DNA from: Aestuariibacter salexigens DSM 15300
Lineage (GTDB): Bacteria > Pseudomonadota > Gammaproteobacteria > Enterobacterales > Alteromonadaceae
Assembly (NCBI RefSeq): GCF_000429145.1
Contig: NZ_AUBH01000005.1
Coordinates: forward strand, 1 to 64,000
DNA: 64,000 nt
Direction of reading: 5' to 3'
A program made the position numbers and the translations under genes. The notes under the pieces are model-generated. The model was not told the origin of the DNA, made no database searches, and was given only the letters and a program-made list of their open reading frames with translations. Shown here in pieces: positions 32,143 through 39,867 of the stretch (positions within the stretch are counted from its first letter, which is position 1; every line of letters starts with the position of its first letter).

Positions 32143-32171
32143 TTGACATTACTACGTTCGATCTCTATGAT
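32143..32171 (+). promoter_or_regulatory. Promoter of rpmH
   Basis: A consensus -35 TTGACA (32143-32148), a 17-base spacer and TATGAT (32166-32171) are followed by the GC-rich CGCGC discriminator typical of stringently controlled ribosomal promoters. It lies about 78 bases ahead of rpmH. Confidence 0.85.
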
Positions 32172-32248
32172 CGCGCATCCTTTATCGGCGCCCTCTTGAG
32201 AGCGTGTGTCGAGAAGTTAACTAAAACTTATGTAGCAGGACTTAGGTC

Positions 32249-32383
32249 ATGAAAAGAACATTTCAACCAAGTAACTTGAAGCGTAAGCGTTCACACGGTT
32301 TTCGTGCCCGCATGGCAACTAAAAACGGCCGCAAGGTCCTAGCAAACCGTCGCGCTAAAGGCCGCAAGCGCTTATCAGCTTAA
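32249..32383 (+). CDS. rpmH: 50S ribosomal protein L34
   Basis: This 44-residue, highly basic protein ([20 protein letters not shown] at its start) matches ribosomal protein L34 over its full length, ending GRKRLSA. It is the first gene of the rightward rpmH-rnpA-yidD-yidC series behind a strong promoter. It faces dnaA across the intergenic region, as in most bacteria. Confidence 0.97.
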   Translation: MKRTFQPSNLKRKRSHGFRARMATKNGRKVLANRRAKGRKRLSA

Positions 32384-32391
32384 TTGTTGAA

Positions 32392-32748
32392 GTGGGCGAA
32401 AATAATTTTTCTAGGGAGTTAAGATTATTAACTCCCACCCACTTTCAACATGTTTTCTCTGACGCCATACCAGCAGTATCTCCTCACCTCACTCTACTAG
32501 CACGTAAAAACGAGCTAACTTATCCTCGTTTGGGCATCACTGTTTCTAAAAAAAATGTAAAGCATGCAGTAGAACGTAACAGAATCAAACGCATCATCAG
32601 GGAAAGCTTCAGACATCATCAACATAATCTGCCAACAATAGATATTATAGCTATCGGTAAACGCGGCATTGCGCAGCTAGACAACCAACAATTATTCTCC
32701 GTACTGGAAAAACAATGGATAAAACTGATAAAACGCTGCGACACATGA
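32392..32748 (+). CDS. rnpA: Ribonuclease P protein component
   Basis: RnpA assists the catalytic RNase P RNA in maturing tRNA 5' ends. The 118-residue basic protein has the conserved region [20 protein letters not shown] followed by [10 protein letters not shown], the RNA-binding RNR motif. The start is GTG at 32392, eight bases after rpmH; no strong Shine-Dalgarno is visible, consistent with coupling to rpmH. Its end overlaps the yidD start by 34 bases. Confidence 0.95.
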   Translation: MGENNFSRELRLLTPTHFQHVFSDAIPAVSPHLTLLARKNELTYPRLGITVSKKNVKHAVERNRIKRIIRESFRHHQHNLPTIDIIAIGKRGIAQLDNQQLFSVLEKQWIKLIKRCDT

Positions 32749-33002
32749 TTCGCTGGCTGTTGATCGGTATACCGGTATTACTTCTACGCGGCTATCGATT
32801 GTTTATCTCTCCCATGTTTGGACCGAAATGTCGGTTTGATCCGAGCTGCTCGAGATATGCTATTGACGCACTAACTCAACATGGATTGATAATTGGCGGT
32901 TGGTTAACAATCAAACGCGTATTAAAATGCCACCCTTTGCATCCAGGCGGCCACGACCCTGTGCCGCATAAAACGAATATAACGCATCACGAAAAAGAGT
33001 AA
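32715..33002 (+). CDS. yidD: Membrane protein insertion efficiency factor YidD
   Basis: YidD is a small inner-membrane-associated protein that promotes YidC-dependent insertion. The 95-residue sequence has the conserved [20 protein letters not shown] and [15 protein letters not shown] blocks with their three cysteines. An amphipathic or hydrophobic N-terminal helix (residues 12-26) precedes them. It overlaps rnpA by 34 bases and lies three bases before yidC. A start at the internal ATG (residue 11) is possible. Confidence 0.95.
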   Translation: MDKTDKTLRHMIRWLLIGIPVLLLRGYRLFISPMFGPKCRFDPSCSRYAIDALTQHGLIIGGWLTIKRVLKCHPLHPGGHDPVPHKTNITHHEKE

Positions 33003-33005
33003 TCT

Positions 33006-34667
33006 ATGGAATCCCAACGCAGTTTTCTGGTAATAGGCCTTGCTTTGGTCAGCTTTTTGTTGTGGCAACAATGGCAAATAGACTATGGCCCTGCACCAGT
33101 ACAGGATGTCACTTCTGAACAACAACTCAACGATAGCGGAGCACCATCAGGTACATCTGATAGCGCCAGTTCAGAGTTTGTCCCCGTTGACGAATCAACA
33201 CCTGTCGAACCTTCAGTAAACAGGCCTGAAAATGGCGCTCAACGTATCAGAGTGCTGACTGACACACTTGATCTCCTTATAGACACTCGAGGCGGAGACG
33301 TTGTTTCGGCGGAACTCGAGAAGTTTCCTGTTGAACAGGGCTCAGATATGTCTTACAGCCTGCTACGTGCTCAAGACGCTGCGCTATATGTTGCACAAAG
33401 CGGTTTAATCGGTACTGATGGTCCAGATGCATTGCCGACCGGTAGACCGGTTTATTCAGTGACACAACAAGCGTTCGAATTGCAGGGTGATTCCCTTAGC
33501 GTTCCCCTGACTTGGACAAATGAACAGGGTCTCACTATCACCAAGACCTATGTCTTTGAACGCGATAGCCATACTGTTGGCCTTGAATACACCGTGACAA
33601 ACAACACTGAGCGTTCGGCACAGGTTCAGGCCTATGGTCAGTTAAAACAAACTCTGGCCCAGCCAGAGGGAAATATGTTCATGCCTACGTATCGTGGTGC
33701 TGCGTTTTCGACTCAGGAAGAGCGATATGAGAAATATTCGTTTGATGATATTTCTGATACAAATCTTCGCGAAGTGACCGAAGGTGGCTGGGTCGCAATG
33801 CTGGAACATTATTTTTTATCTGCCTGGGTACCACCGCAAACAGAAGTTAATAACCTGTACAGTCGCACCCTAAATGGCCGCTATGCAGCTATTGGTTTTA
33901 CCGGCGCACCGGTTGTTGTTGAGCCCGGACAATCAACTGTACTGAGCAGCGCTTTATATCTTGGTCCCAAAGATCAGGACACGCTGGCACAGCTAGCCAG
34001 AGGCCTTGACCTGACCGTTGATTACGGAATTTTATGGTGGATATCACAGCCGCTGTTCGCACTACTGCAATTTATTCATGACCTGGTTGGGAACTGGGGT
34101 ATTGCCATTATCGTCATTACCATTATCGTCAAAGGCGCCATGTATCCACTCACCAAGGCGCAATATGAGTCCATGGCGAAATTACGCGCCCTTGCGCCTA
34201 AAATGCAGGCACTAAAAGAACGCTACGGCGACGACAGACAAAAAATGTCGCAGGGTATGATGGAACTGTATAAGAAAGAAAAAGTAAATCCGATGGGAGG
34301 ATGCTTTCCGCTACTACTACAGATGCCGATATTCCTGGCATTATATTGGGTCTTTTTAGAGAGCGTCGAGCTTCGTCACGCAGACTTTTTCCTGTGGATT
34401 ACCGATCTGTCAGTGAAAGACCCGTATTTTGTCTTGCCGGTTTTAACAGGCGCAAGTATGTATCTACTGCAGAAGTTACAGCCTATGACCGTCACCGATC
34501 CGATGCAGCAAAAAATTATGCAGTGGATGCCAGTTATGATGAGTATCTTCTTCTTATGGTTCCCTGCCGGCCTTGTTCTGTATTGGTTAATCAGTAACGT
34601 CATCACCTTAATTCAGGCTAAACTGATATACGCGTCGATGGACAAACGTGGGATTAAGACGCACTGA
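33006..34667 (+). CDS. yidC: Membrane protein insertase YidC
   Basis: YidC inserts and folds inner-membrane proteins, including ATP synthase subunit c encoded nearby. The 553-residue protein has the gram-negative layout: an N-terminal anchor helix (about 7-22), a large periplasmic domain, then the conserved core with five membrane helices (from about 345) including the NWGIAIIVITIIVKGAMYPL helix, the cytoplasmic hairpin KMSQGMMELYKKEKVNPMGG and LYWLISNVITLIQ near the C terminus. A terminator follows. Confidence 0.97.
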   Translation: MESQRSFLVIGLALVSFLLWQQWQIDYGPAPVQDVTSEQQLNDSGAPSGTSDSASSEFVPVDESTPVEPSVNRPENGAQRIRVLTDTLDLLIDTRGGDVVSAELEKFPVEQGSDMSYSLLRAQDAALYVAQSGLIGTDGPDALPTGRPVYSVTQQAFELQGDSLSVPLTWTNEQGLTITKTYVFERDSHTVGLEYTVTNNTERSAQVQAYGQLKQTLAQPEGNMFMPTYRGAAFSTQEERYEKYSFDDISDTNLREVTEGGWVAMLEHYFLSAWVPPQTEVNNLYSRTLNGRYAAIGFTGAPVVVEPGQSTVLSSALYLGPKDQDTLAQLARGLDLTVDYGILWWISQPLFALLQFIHDLVGNWGIAIIVITIIVKGAMYPLTKAQYESMAKLRALAPKMQALKERYGDDRQKMSQGMMELYKKEKVNPMGGCFPLLLQMPIFLALYWVFLESVELRHADFFLWITDLSVKDPYFVLPVLTGASMYLLQKLQPMTVTDPMQQKIMQWMPVMMSIFFLWFPAGLVLYWLISNVITLIQAKLIYASMDKRGIKTH

Positions 34668-34694
34668 TAACTGGTAAGATTCAAACTACTAAGT

Positions 34695-34718
34695 GCCCGC
34701 GGACTGCGGGCCTTTTTT
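34695..34718 (+). terminator. Terminator after yidC
   Basis: GCCCGC (34695-34700) pairs with GCGGGC (34706-34711), loop GGACT, followed by six T residues. It ends the rpmH-yidC unit, so yajQ and mnmE need at least partial readthrough or another promoter. Confidence 0.85.
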
Positions 34719-34740
34719 ATCCAGCTAGAGAGATGTGAAT

Positions 34741-35223
34741 ATGCCTTCATTTGATATTGTTTCAGAAATCGACATGGTTGAAGTGAAAAATGCCGTAGAT
34801 AACGCAGAACGCGAGCTATCCAACCGGTTCGATTTTCGTGGTGTCGAAGCAAGCTTCGCCCTCCAGGATAATGCCGTCACGCTGACTGCTGAAGCCGAGT
34901 TTCAGTTACAACAACTGCGCGACATCCTGCGCGGAAGCTGTGCCAAGCGGGGCGTTGATGCATCATCAATGGAAGTCAATAAAGCCGTACACTCCGGCAA
35001 GACATTTAGGCAGTCAATAACCTTTAAACAAGGTATAGAACAGGCCACCGCTAAAAAAATGATCAAAATGATGAAGGATGCCAAACTAAAAGTACAAGGC
35101 TCCATTCAGGGTGACAAAGTGCGCGTTACCGGCAAGAAACGAGATGATTTGCAGGCCGCAATTGCTCTGATAAAGGGCGCTGAGCTAGGGCAGCCTTTCC
35201 AGTATGAAAACTTCCGAGATTAA
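34741..35223 (+). CDS. yajQ: YajQ family nucleotide-binding protein
   Basis: The 160-residue protein is a YajQ/DUF520 family member, beginning [20 protein letters not shown] and containing [19 protein letters not shown] and [16 protein letters not shown]. Family members bind nucleotides; in Xanthomonas and Pseudomonas some bind cyclic di-GMP and act on transcription. I chose the ATG at 34741 because of the GAGAG upstream and the family start; GTG at 34735 is also open. Its position between yidC and mnmE is unusual, as these two genes are normally adjacent. Confidence 0.93.
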   Translation: MPSFDIVSEIDMVEVKNAVDNAERELSNRFDFRGVEASFALQDNAVTLTAEAEFQLQQLRDILRGSCAKRGVDASSMEVNKAVHSGKTFRQSITFKQGIEQATAKKMIKMMKDAKLKVQGSIQGDKVRVTGKKRDDLQAAIALIKGAELGQPFQYENFRD

Positions 35224-35226
35224 TCA

Positions 35227-36600
35227 GTGAGTTCATCTGATCAAGACACCATTGTGGCCCAGGCAACAGCTTCAGGGCGCGGTGGTGTCGGTATAGTGCG
35301 GGTGTCCGGCCCAGATGCAAGGCAAATTGCCGAAAAGATATTGGGCACCTGCCCTGCCCCAAGGCAGGCTACATACCTACCTTTCTATGATTTGGAAGGG
35401 CAAATTATTGATCAGGGAATCGCACTATTTTTCCAGAATCCACACTCATTTACGGGCGAGGATGTACTTGAACTACAAGGACATGGTGGCCAGGTAATTC
35501 TGGATATTCTGGTGCGCAATATCGCCAGCATTGGAGGAGTCAGGCTAGCTCGGCCTGGTGAATTCAGTGAACGCGCATTTTTAAATGACAAGCTCGACCT
35601 GGCGCAAGCTGAAGCCATCGCTGATCTCATTGATGCCAGTTCAGAACAGGCGGCTCGCAGTGCCGTGCGTTCATTACAAGGTGAATTTTCAGACCACATT
35701 AATACGCTAGTGGAACAGGTTATTCATTTACGCATGTATGTAGAGGCTGCTATCGATTTCCCAGATGAAGAGATTGATTTTCTAGGCGATGGAAAGATTG
35801 CCGGAGACCTTTCACATATTATTGATTTGATACACAACGTACAGAGCAAAGCACAACAAGGCAGCATACTCAGAGAAGGCATGCGGGTTGTGATTGCCGG
35901 CAGACCTAACGCAGGAAAATCAAGTCTGCTGAATGCACTTGCTGGCAGAGACGCAGCCATTGTTACTGATATAGCAGGTACCACGCGGGATGTATTAAAA
36001 GAACATATCCACATTGACGGTATGCCTCTGCATATTATTGATACCGCAGGCCTGCGCGACAGCCCAGACCAGGTAGAACAAATCGGGATACAACGCGCGT
36101 GGCAGGAAATAGAACAGGCTGACAGAGTTTTGTTGATGGTAGATAGTCGCGATACGTCTTCCTGTGATCCACACGTCATTTGGCCGGAATTCATCTCCAG
36201 GCTTCCACAAAATATGGGTTTGACCCTGGTACGAAATAAGGTTGACCTGACCGGTGAAGCAGTCGGTCCACAATCGGGTAATAATGAAGTCAATGTCTAC
36301 AATATCAGCGCCAGTCAGCGCTTAGGCATAGATGATTTGGCGGAGCATCTGAAAAACTGTATGGGATATCACTCAGCAGGTGAAGGTCAATTTATCGCAC
36401 GTAGGCGTCACCTTGAGGCGTTGCGGCGCGCAGAGCAGCACCTTATCAACGGCCAACGTCAGTTAAATGACAACATGGCAGGCGAACTGCTGGCAGAAGA
36501 ACTGCGACTGACTCAGCATGCACTCAATGAAATTACTGGAGAATTCAGTTCAGATGACCTGTTAGGTCGAATTTTTTCTTCATTTTGTATTGGAAAATAG
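35227..36600 (+). CDS. mnmE: tRNA-modifying GTPase MnmE (TrmE)
   Basis: MnmE works with MnmG to install the 5-carboxymethylaminomethyl group at U34 of certain tRNAs. The 457-residue protein has the N-terminal tetrahydrofolate-binding domain, a central helical domain, the inserted G domain with GRPNAGKSS (G1), DTAGLRDS (G3) and NKVD (G4), and the terminal CIGK with the conserved cysteine. The start is GTG at 35227, three bases after yajQ. Its partner gene mnmG lies 3.3 kb downstream, on the other side of oriC. Confidence 0.97.
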   Translation: MSSSDQDTIVAQATASGRGGVGIVRVSGPDARQIAEKILGTCPAPRQATYLPFYDLEGQIIDQGIALFFQNPHSFTGEDVLELQGHGGQVILDILVRNIASIGGVRLARPGEFSERAFLNDKLDLAQAEAIADLIDASSEQAARSAVRSLQGEFSDHINTLVEQVIHLRMYVEAAIDFPDEEIDFLGDGKIAGDLSHIIDLIHNVQSKAQQGSILREGMRVVIAGRPNAGKSSLLNALAGRDAAIVTDIAGTTRDVLKEHIHIDGMPLHIIDTAGLRDSPDQVEQIGIQRAWQEIEQADRVLLMVDSRDTSSCDPHVIWPEFISRLPQNMGLTLVRNKVDLTGEAVGPQSGNNEVNVYNISASQRLGIDDLAEHLKNCMGYHSAGEGQFIARRRHLEALRRAEQHLINGQRQLNDNMAGELLAEELRLTQHALNEITGEFSSDDLLGRIFSSFCIGK

Positions 36601-36609
36601 GTTGTTGTA

Positions 36610-37056
36610 ATGAAAAGGTTTGAAATTATTGTTGGCAGTGTGCTTGGTGCCAGTGAATACGTTGCAGACGCATTACAGGAACGACTTCAATTAGACGGGC
36701 ATCAGGTCACGGTTCATTTGCAACCTGAGTTGTCTGAACTGGATATGGACAGTATATGGATTATTTGCACATCAACACACGGTGCCGGAGACCTTCCGGA
36801 TAACATCCAGCCCTTCTACGAACAGTTAATTGGTCTGGATATGTCCGACGTCAAAGCGCTCATCATCGGTCTTGGAGACAGCAGTTACGATACCTTCTGT
36901 AACGGCGCCATGTTGATGGAACAATCGCTTACCAATAATGGTGGGACGCTTTTGTGTCCTGCAATTCATATTGATGTACTACATCATCCTATTCCAGAGG
37001 ATGTTGCCGTAGAATGGTTAGGTAACGTCCTGGAGGATTTAAGTAAATCGTCATGA
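36610..37056 (+). CDS. mioC: Flavodoxin-like protein MioC
   Basis: MioC is a small FMN-binding flavodoxin-like protein reported to act in biotin synthase electron transfer in E. coli. The 148-residue protein has the flavodoxin-like N terminus EIIVGSVLGASEYVADAL, the FMN loop TSTHGAGDLPDN and GLGDSSYDTFCN. In E. coli mioC borders oriC and is transcribed toward it; here it has the same direction but is separated from oriC by three genes. Its stop overlaps the next start (ATGA at 37053-37056). Confidence 0.92.
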   Translation: MKRFEIIVGSVLGASEYVADALQERLQLDGHQVTVHLQPELSELDMDSIWIICTSTHGAGDLPDNIQPFYEQLIGLDMSDVKALIIGLGDSSYDTFCNGAMLMEQSLTNNGGTLLCPAIHIDVLHHPIPEDVAVEWLGNVLEDLSKSS

Positions 37057-37694
37057 ATGTAGCAGAACAAAGCGCATTGCTTGGCCCTGTGAGCAATGAT
37101 GCGAGAGCACTTTATTTGCTTGCCATTCGGCCAAGCGCTGATCCAGTCAGCGGCATTATCCAGGCGTTAAATTATAAACATTACCTTAGCGTGCTTAACT
37201 GCAAAGAGCAGAAATTTACTTTGGGAAGGGAAATCAATACTCTGATCGAGGAATTGATTAATGCTGGTCTGCTGGTTTTCACCCAGAAAACCGATAATCA
37301 ACGAAGCTTCAACAAGCACTCAGCCTGCTTGCCGTTAATGATTGTCGATACAACCGATTATGCAGATCTGCATTCACAACATCAGGCTATGACAATGTCG
37401 TGGACACCCAATAACAATTTGTTAAAAGAGCTTTGTCAGTTAATGGGTGTGATAGATAATGAATACGATTCCAGCGAGTTGGGCGATTTCAAAGCCTATT
37501 GGTTAGGACGTCCACAGGCATTATTTACGCCTTTTCAGTGGACACAAAAATTTGCTTATCAACTTAAACAGCGCAGAGTTGCTACAAACAATAAGACAAA
37601 GGCAGTTATCGGAACACAACAGGCCACTGTAAAAGTAGCAATTGAAGCCGACGAGAACGCCAAAAAGCTGGTCGAAAAATACAGTAAACGGTAA
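37053..37694 (+). CDS. DnaT-like primosomal protein
   Basis: The 213-residue protein combines an N-terminal helical domain (about 13-70, DARALYLLAIRPSADPVSG ... LGREINTLIEELINAGLL) with a region at about 110-170 that matches the single-stranded DNA-binding domain of primosomal DnaT: MSWTPNNNLLKELCQLMGV, SELGDFKAYWLGRP and FTPFQWTQKFAYQLKQRR parallel the E. coli segments with WQPD, FIAYW and QWQQKLARSL. In E. coli DnaT passes single-stranded DNA to DnaB-DnaC in replication restart. The coupling to mioC and the dnaC-like gene six bases downstream strongly support the assignment. The name dnaT is withheld because the N-terminal part differs from the E. coli protein. Confidence 0.8.
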   Translation: MNVAEQSALLGPVSNDARALYLLAIRPSADPVSGIIQALNYKHYLSVLNCKEQKFTLGREINTLIEELINAGLLVFTQKTDNQRSFNKHSACLPLMIVDTTDYADLHSQHQAMTMSWTPNNNLLKELCQLMGVIDNEYDSSELGDFKAYWLGRPQALFTPFQWTQKFAYQLKQRRVATNNKTKAVIGTQQATVKVAIEADENAKKLVEKYSKR

Positions 37695-37700
37695 AACAGC

Positions 37701-38516
37701 GTGGAAAATATCAAAGATAAAATAGAAAAACTGGCTAAATCACTCGGCAAGCGTGTCGAAGACAGTGACTATGTTGATTATCAAACCCTACGCAAACACT
37801 ACGAACAAAAAGCCCAGCAAGATACGCAAAAACTTCAGCAGGAAAGCAAAAAAAAGCGTATCCAAGCCATACATGGTAAAGCGGATCTTAATCCAAAGTG
37901 GACATTCAGCAACCTGGTTGAAGATTCTGAAGATGTTATAGAGGCAGTCAGTATTGCCCGCTCATTCATTGCCGCTCATGATGACCCAAGCTGGCGTGAA
38001 AGCAGTGCTCACATGATGATTTTCTACGGTGATTATGGACGTGGAAAATCTCATATAGCAGGTGCCATCGCGCATGAGCTGATAGAACAATACGAGACAA
38101 CTGTTCTATACCGACAATTAAGCAGTTTGCTAGAAATGCGTTTCTTCTCCTATGACTTCAGTGCACAGGACAATGTCGGGCAGAAATTCAGAGAAATAAA
38201 CGAAGAATTGCAAAATGTTGATTTGCTCATACTAGACGAAGTATGTGTCAACGAAACTGTGCTTAAAAAGAATACACAAAGTTGGCTTGGCAGCCTGTTA
38301 CGGCAGCGTATGGCAAATAAGAAAAATTGCATCCTGATCACCAACCATAATTTGGCTGAATTGGAGCATGCTCTGGGTAATTACTGTTTTGAGTCAATCA
38401 AGGAATATGACACCTATAAAGTCAGATTCAGCGGCCCAAGCAGACGCCGTAATATCACGCCTAAAGAGGCGGAACCTACTCGCGTAAGTAGCTATACACC
38501 CAACCAGGTAAAATAA
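37701..38516 (+). CDS. dnaC: DnaC-like AAA+ replicative helicase loader
   Basis: The 271-residue protein has an N-terminal basic helical region (about 1-70) that would contact DnaB, then an AAA+ domain with WTFSNLVEDSEDVIEA, Walker A GDYGRGKSH (near residue 110), Walker B LLILDEV (near 175) and sensor I ITNHN (near 213). This matches DnaC-type loaders, which place DnaB helicase at oriC or at restarted forks. In E. coli DnaC a GERVMDRM segment carries the arginine finger; the matching segment here reads GNYCFESIKEYD and lacks arginine. The start is GTG at 37701, six bases after the dnaT-like gene. A phage-derived loader or an IstB-like ATPase are alternatives, but no transposase is present. 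Confidence 0.82.
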   Translation: MENIKDKIEKLAKSLGKRVEDSDYVDYQTLRKHYEQKAQQDTQKLQQESKKKRIQAIHGKADLNPKWTFSNLVEDSEDVIEAVSIARSFIAAHDDPSWRESSAHMMIFYGDYGRGKSHIAGAIAHELIEQYETTVLYRQLSSLLEMRFFSYDFSAQDNVGQKFREINEELQNVDLLILDEVCVNETVLKKNTQSWLGSLLRQRMANKKNCILITNHNLAELEHALGNYCFESIKEYDTYKVRFSGPSRRRNITPKEAEPTRVSSYTPNQVK

Positions 38517-38587
38517 CCTTTAAACCTTTTACTGTTTCTCTGCGACTTAACGTTCACACAACATCGTTGACAAGCGGAAATCAGTTT

Positions 38588-39382
38588 ATGAGTTTATCTA
38601 TAAAGCAAAGCCTGGCCACACCAATAGCATTGGGCGCAGTACTATTACTCGCATCTACAGCATCATTAGCGCGCACCATTAACGAAACGTTTTCGGTATT
38701 ACCCGGTGGTGAGCTCTATTTACAAACCGCGTCTGGCAGTATCGACGTTGAAACTCATAACAGTGACGAAATTTTGGTTGATGTCCAGATCAGTGGTAAC
38801 AGCGCCGACGAATTTGACGTTACGTTCGACCATAACGCGTCAGATCTTAAAGTGATTGGCGAATTTGATGGCGGTTTTCAATATGGCTGGGGAAGAAGCA
38901 TACGCGTTGAATATACTATCCGTGTGCCTGAACAATATAACGTCAACCTCAATACATCTGGTGGAAGTATATCTGTTGAAGATTTGCGGGGAAATATTGA
39001 AGCCGATACCTCTGGTGGTTCAATTAATATAGGCCGTGTAATAGGCAACGTTGATGTCAGGACGTCAGGCGGGTCAATCAGAACCGAACAAATCGAAGGA
39101 CAGATTGACGCCAATACGTCAGGTGGCAGTATTCACGTTGAATTCGCTAAGCAGCTAACCGCTGATGCCGGATTATTTACCTCAGGTGGTTCCATTACAG
39201 CATACCTGCCAGACGACATCGCCATTGATATAGATGCATCTACAAGTGGCGGTTCGGTTAAATCAGATTTTGACGTCGATGGTGTGACTAAAAAGCGCCG
39301 CATTTCTGGAAAAATAAATGGGGGCGGACCCGAACTTACTCTTCGCACCAGTGGTGGTACGGTCAGAATAAAATCTAACTAG
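38588..39382 (+). CDS. Exported DUF4097 beta-solenoid protein
   Basis: The 264-residue protein starts with a signal peptide (hydrophobic residues 14-29, ending SLA) and continues as a repeat-rich DUF4097 domain. Seven TSGG motifs (TSGGSI five times, then TSGGSV and TSGGTV) recur with spacings of 18, 18, 18, 21, 21 and 35 residues, as expected for turns of a beta solenoid. Codons differ from repeat to repeat, so the repeats are old and kept by selection on protein. Its role is unknown. I preferred ATG at 38588 to an upstream TTG at 38567. It is transcribed directly toward oriC, with no obvious T-tract terminator in between. Confidence 0.82.
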   Translation: MSLSIKQSLATPIALGAVLLLASTASLARTINETFSVLPGGELYLQTASGSIDVETHNSDEILVDVQISGNSADEFDVTFDHNASDLKVIGEFDGGFQYGWGRSIRVEYTIRVPEQYNVNLNTSGGSISVEDLRGNIEADTSGGSINIGRVIGNVDVRTSGGSIRTEQIEGQIDANTSGGSIHVEFAKQLTADAGLFTSGGSITAYLPDDIAIDIDASTSGGSVKSDFDVDGVTKKRRISGKINGGGPELTLRTSGGTVRIKSN

Positions 39383-39860
39383 CTTTGTGTTGTGGATGAC
39401 AGTGTCCACACCCTATATAGAGGGACAACGCGGGATCACACCGATCCTGCGTTGATCTATCCACACCTTATATTAGTTTTATCACCATCTGTGCATAAGT
39501 AACTGGAAAAACACTATTTAACCTTTGGTTATCCATTTATTAAAAATAGACAAAACCACCACTGTGGATAAGAAGCACAATTAACCCCAGTTTATACCCT
39601 TGTACACAACCATTATCCACAACCAAAAGCTACTCATAACATATTGTTTATAAATAAATTTAATCACTTATCCACGGGATCTGGCATGCTTAAATATAAA
39701 AATAATAAAGAGATCTAGATAAGATCATATAAGATCTGGAACAGCGATCCATTTGGATCCCTATATATAACTGAGTAAAAAATAGCCGTTTTAAAAGTGA
39801 AGTGAACAATATAGAATATGCGCCCTTTTATTTGCGTCATATATCTTAGTGGGTGTGAGG
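39383..39860. other. oriC: Chromosomal replication origin oriC
   Basis: This 480-base gene-free region lies upstream of mnmG, like E. coli oriC. DnaA-box matches are at 39391-39399 (TGTGGATGA), 39457-39465 (CTATCCACA), 39490-39498 (TGTGCATAA), 39529-39537 (TTATCCATT), 39563-39571 (TGTGGATAA, perfect), 39613-39621 (TTATCCACA, perfect) and 39668-39676 (TTATCCACG). On the mnmG side an AT-rich unwinding region (39640-39740) has reverse-strand GATCTCTTTATTATT (39701-39715) and closely spaced GATC at 39712, 39723, 39733, 39746 and 39756, which parallel the E. coli 13-mers. Further GATC sites occur at 39434, 39443, 39454 and 39678. An 11-bp-stem hairpin (39427-39453) lies at the far end. Confidence 0.93.
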
Positions 39861-39867
39861 ATTGACA

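Noticed and set aside
37701-38516. IstB-type transposition helper
   Set aside because: The ATPase resembles IstB in general, but there is no istA transposase, terminal repeat or other sign of an insertion sequence, and a DnaT-domain gene is coupled upstream.
39427-39453. Rho-independent terminator after the DUF4097 gene
   Set aside because: The stem is strong but no T run follows, so I list it only as a structural element of the origin region.
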